Below, piece by piece: positions 32,004-33,630 of a stretch of DNA of 33,630 nucleotides. The DNA is from Streptomyces afghaniensis 772. Its GTDB lineage: Bacteria; Actinomycetota; Actinomycetes; Streptomycetales; Streptomycetaceae. Each line of letters starts with the position of its first letter. Within the stretch, counting starts at the first letter, position 1. Under the pieces are notes generated by a model. It ran no database searches. It was not told the origin of the DNA and saw nothing but the letters and a program-made list of their open reading frames with translations. Position numbers and translations under genes: made by a program. Location of the stretch: contig KE354505.1 of assembly GCA_000415505.1 (NCBI GenBank), positions 1-33,630 of the forward strand, given 5' to 3'.

Positions 32004-33622
32004 ATGACGCAGGAGACTCCTCCCGGGTGGTACCCCGACCCCGGGCAGAAAAGTGACGGGCCCGCCACCGAGCGCTGGTGGGACGGCAGGGCCTGGACGG
32101 ACCGCATCCGCCCGGCACAGCCGACCGCGACCTGGGGTCCCGCTACGCGCGAACCGGCCCCTGGCGAGGCCCCGTCGGGAGATCCGGCACCCTCAGGCGA
32201 TACGCCGCCCGCGGGGCAGCAGGGTGGTGCCGCCGGGCAGCAGAACGGCGTCGGACAGCCGGAAGCGGGACAGCCCGCCGATGCCGGGGCACCGGGAGCC
32301 GCTGGGAGTCCGGCCGGTACCGGGGATCCAGGCGGTGCCGGGGATCCAGCTGGCGCCGCACAGCCGACCGGCGTCGGACAGCCGGAAGCGGGACAGCCCG
32401 CCGATGCCGGGGCACCGGGAGCCGCTGGGAGTCCAGGCGGTGCCGGGGATCCAGGCCGTGCTGGGGATCCAGGCGATGCCGGACAACCGACCGGCGTCGG
32501 ACAGCCGGAAGCGGGGCAGCACGCCGGGGCACCGGGAGCACCCGGGAGTCCGGCCGGTGCCGGAGAGCCGACCGGCCCGGGAAATCCCGGAGCCTCCGCG
32601 TATCCGGCGAGTGCCGGACAGCCGGGAGCCGCCGGGGCCCCGGTCGGCGCCGGGGCACCGGGCGCCTCCGCCTACCCGGGTAGCACCGGACAACCGGGAG
32701 CCCCCGCGTATCCAGGCGGCCCTGGGTATCCGCCCGGCGCCGGGTATCCCGCGGCCCCGGGGTATCCCGCCTACCCCGCCGCTCCTCCGGCCGCCGGTCG
32801 AGGGCGAGGGCTGCGGATCGGGATAGCCGTGGCGGCAGCCGTCGTCGTCCTGGCCAGCATCGGTGTCGGCGTGTACGCGTTGACCGACAACGGCGGCTCG
32901 GGCGGCGGTTCCGCCACCTCGCAGGGGCCCGGCGGCCCGGGCGGAGCCGGGGGTCAGGGCGGGCCGTTCGGCGGACCGGGCGGATCCGGAGGTTCCGGCG
33001 GCGACGGCGGATCCGGTGGCTCCGGAGGTTCCGGCGGGGACGGCGGATCCGGTGGGCAGGGTCCCTCGCCCGAGCAGTCCGAGCCGCCGAAGATCAGGAG
33101 CGGGTCGGTGACCGACTCGGTCAGCGGGATCAGCCTGCCGATCCCCAAGGGCTGGTACGGCCAGGAGGTCAGGGCCGGCGCGCAGGTGACGTCCGACGAC
33201 TCCTACAAGTGCCCCGGCGACACCACCTCGACCTGCACGAAGGGCGGAGCCTACTCGGCCCCGGCCCTGGCCCTCGGCACCAAGGGCAGCACCGCCGAGG
33301 AGATCGCCAAGGCGGACATCGCGGCGAACGCCGAGGAGTCCTACGGCGGCAAGTCCTACGGCGGGATCACCTCCCACGACGTGCTGGCCGCCGAGTCCGT
33401 GACCGTGGCCGGGCAGAAGGGCTACCTGGTCCGCTGGAAGGCCATCACGAGCAAGGGCGCCGACGGCATCGTGGAGTCGCTCGCGTTCCCCTCCCCGCGA
33501 ACCAGAAGCTGATGGTCGTCGTCCGCTTCGGCGTCGACGCCGACCAGAAGGAGTCCGTCCTGGACGAGATCACCAAGGGCATCAAGGTGTCGACGGGCGG
33601 TGGCAACGGCCAGACCGTCTGA
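32004..33622 (+). CDS. DUF2510 membrane protein with Gly/Pro/Ala-rich repeats and an external C-terminal domain (frameshifted near the end)
   Basis: About 539 residues when repaired. An N-terminal DUF2510 motif (PPGWYPDPGQ...ERWWDGRAWTD, about 6-37) is followed by a long Pro/Gly/Ala/Gln-rich region (about 50-260) with three 41-residue repeats, a single membrane span (IGIAVAAAVVVLASIGVGVYAL, about 272-293), a Gly/Ser/Asp linker, and an external domain (about 370-539) that begins SVTDSVSGISLPIPKGWYG and has two Cys (KCPGDTTSTCTKGG). The frame from 32004 stops at 33512 soon after ESLAFPSP; the true end (NQKLMVVVRFGVDADQKESV ... GQTV) is in another frame and ends at 33622. One missing C in the CCCC at 33497-33500 explains this. 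TACGGT ends six bases before the ATG, so the message may be leaderless. Function unknown. Confidence 0.82.
32247..32590 (+). repeat. 123-bp (41-codon) tandem repeat inside the DUF2510 gene
   Basis: Units start at 32247, 32370 and 32493, each opening with codons for GVGQPEAGQ. Units 1 and 2 are nearly identical over the first 60 bases; unit 3 is diverged and shortened. The period is a multiple of three, so copy number can change without breaking the frame. A shorter GGATCCGG/GGTTCCGG repeat follows at about 32980-33055 in the Gly/Ser linker. Confidence 0.9.
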
Positions 33623-33630
33623 CCGGCCCC

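Overview
The window is chromosomal DNA of very high G+C content with near-saturated G/C third codon positions, GTG/TTG starts, 4-base stop/start overlaps, a two-domain small laccase, a WhiB-like regulator and a pcaL fusion gene. Together these point to a Streptomyces or close relative. The gene order small laccase - ThuA/sugar-dehydrogenase-like protein - LigD-type polymerase / DNA ligase - alcohol dehydrogenase - DUF3048 lipoprotein - MarR regulator - pca operon resembles, from memory, the SCO67xx region of S. coelicolor. No tRNA, rRNA, CRISPR array, insertion sequence or prophage gene was seen, and no gene-free stretch exceeds about 210 bases.

Layout. 1-1110 (minus strand): the start of a substrate-binding-type protein running off the left edge, and a small protein with two paired-cysteine repeats. 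1111-4477 (plus): a frameshifted Orn/Lys/Arg decarboxylase and a dimethylargininase-type hydrolase, both plausibly acting on arginine/ornithine compounds. 4550-5655: an acyl-ACP desaturase behind three overlapping palindromic operators. 5686-7031: a terminator, a WhiB-like Fe-S regulator with a 3-codon upstream ORF, and a VOC-fold protein. 7047-14022: a LacI regulator and Tat-exported small laccase (minus), divergent from two translationally coupled secreted proteins (ThuA + sugar-dehydrogenase propeller; cupredoxin + Ig-like repeats + DUF1080). This looks like an extracytoplasmic copper/sugar oxidation locus. 14009-16179: a LigD-type polymerase and an ATP-dependent DNA ligase, divergent. 16196-18585: a frameshifted zinc alcohol dehydrogenase divergent from a DUF3048 lipoprotein, with an 18-bp perfect palindrome between them.

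18603-25686 is the complete protocatechuate branch of the beta-ketoadipate pathway. The MarR repressor gene pcaV is divergent from pcaIJFHGBL, whose genes overlap or nearly abut. PcaGH cleaves protocatechuate, PcaB cycloisomerises the product, PcaL (decarboxylase plus enol-lactonase fusion) gives beta-ketoadipate, PcaIJ adds CoA and PcaF thiolyses it to succinyl-CoA and acetyl-CoA. 25751-33622 holds an SDR, a large LAL-like ATPase/TPR protein that lacks a DNA-binding domain and is frameshifted, an MHS-type transporter, anmK, and a DUF2510 membrane protein with long low-complexity repeats.

The most unusual structures are: (i) seven tandem 14-bp units that begin at the stop codon of the transporter and end as the first codons of anmK, each unit carrying a GGTGA and an ATG; (ii) the triple overlapping operator before the desaturase; (iii) the cupredoxin/ThuA/DUF1080/laccase locus as a possible secreted sugar-oxidation chain; and (iv) four genes each broken by a small indel in or beside short G/C runs, which raises a sequence-quality question for the whole window.
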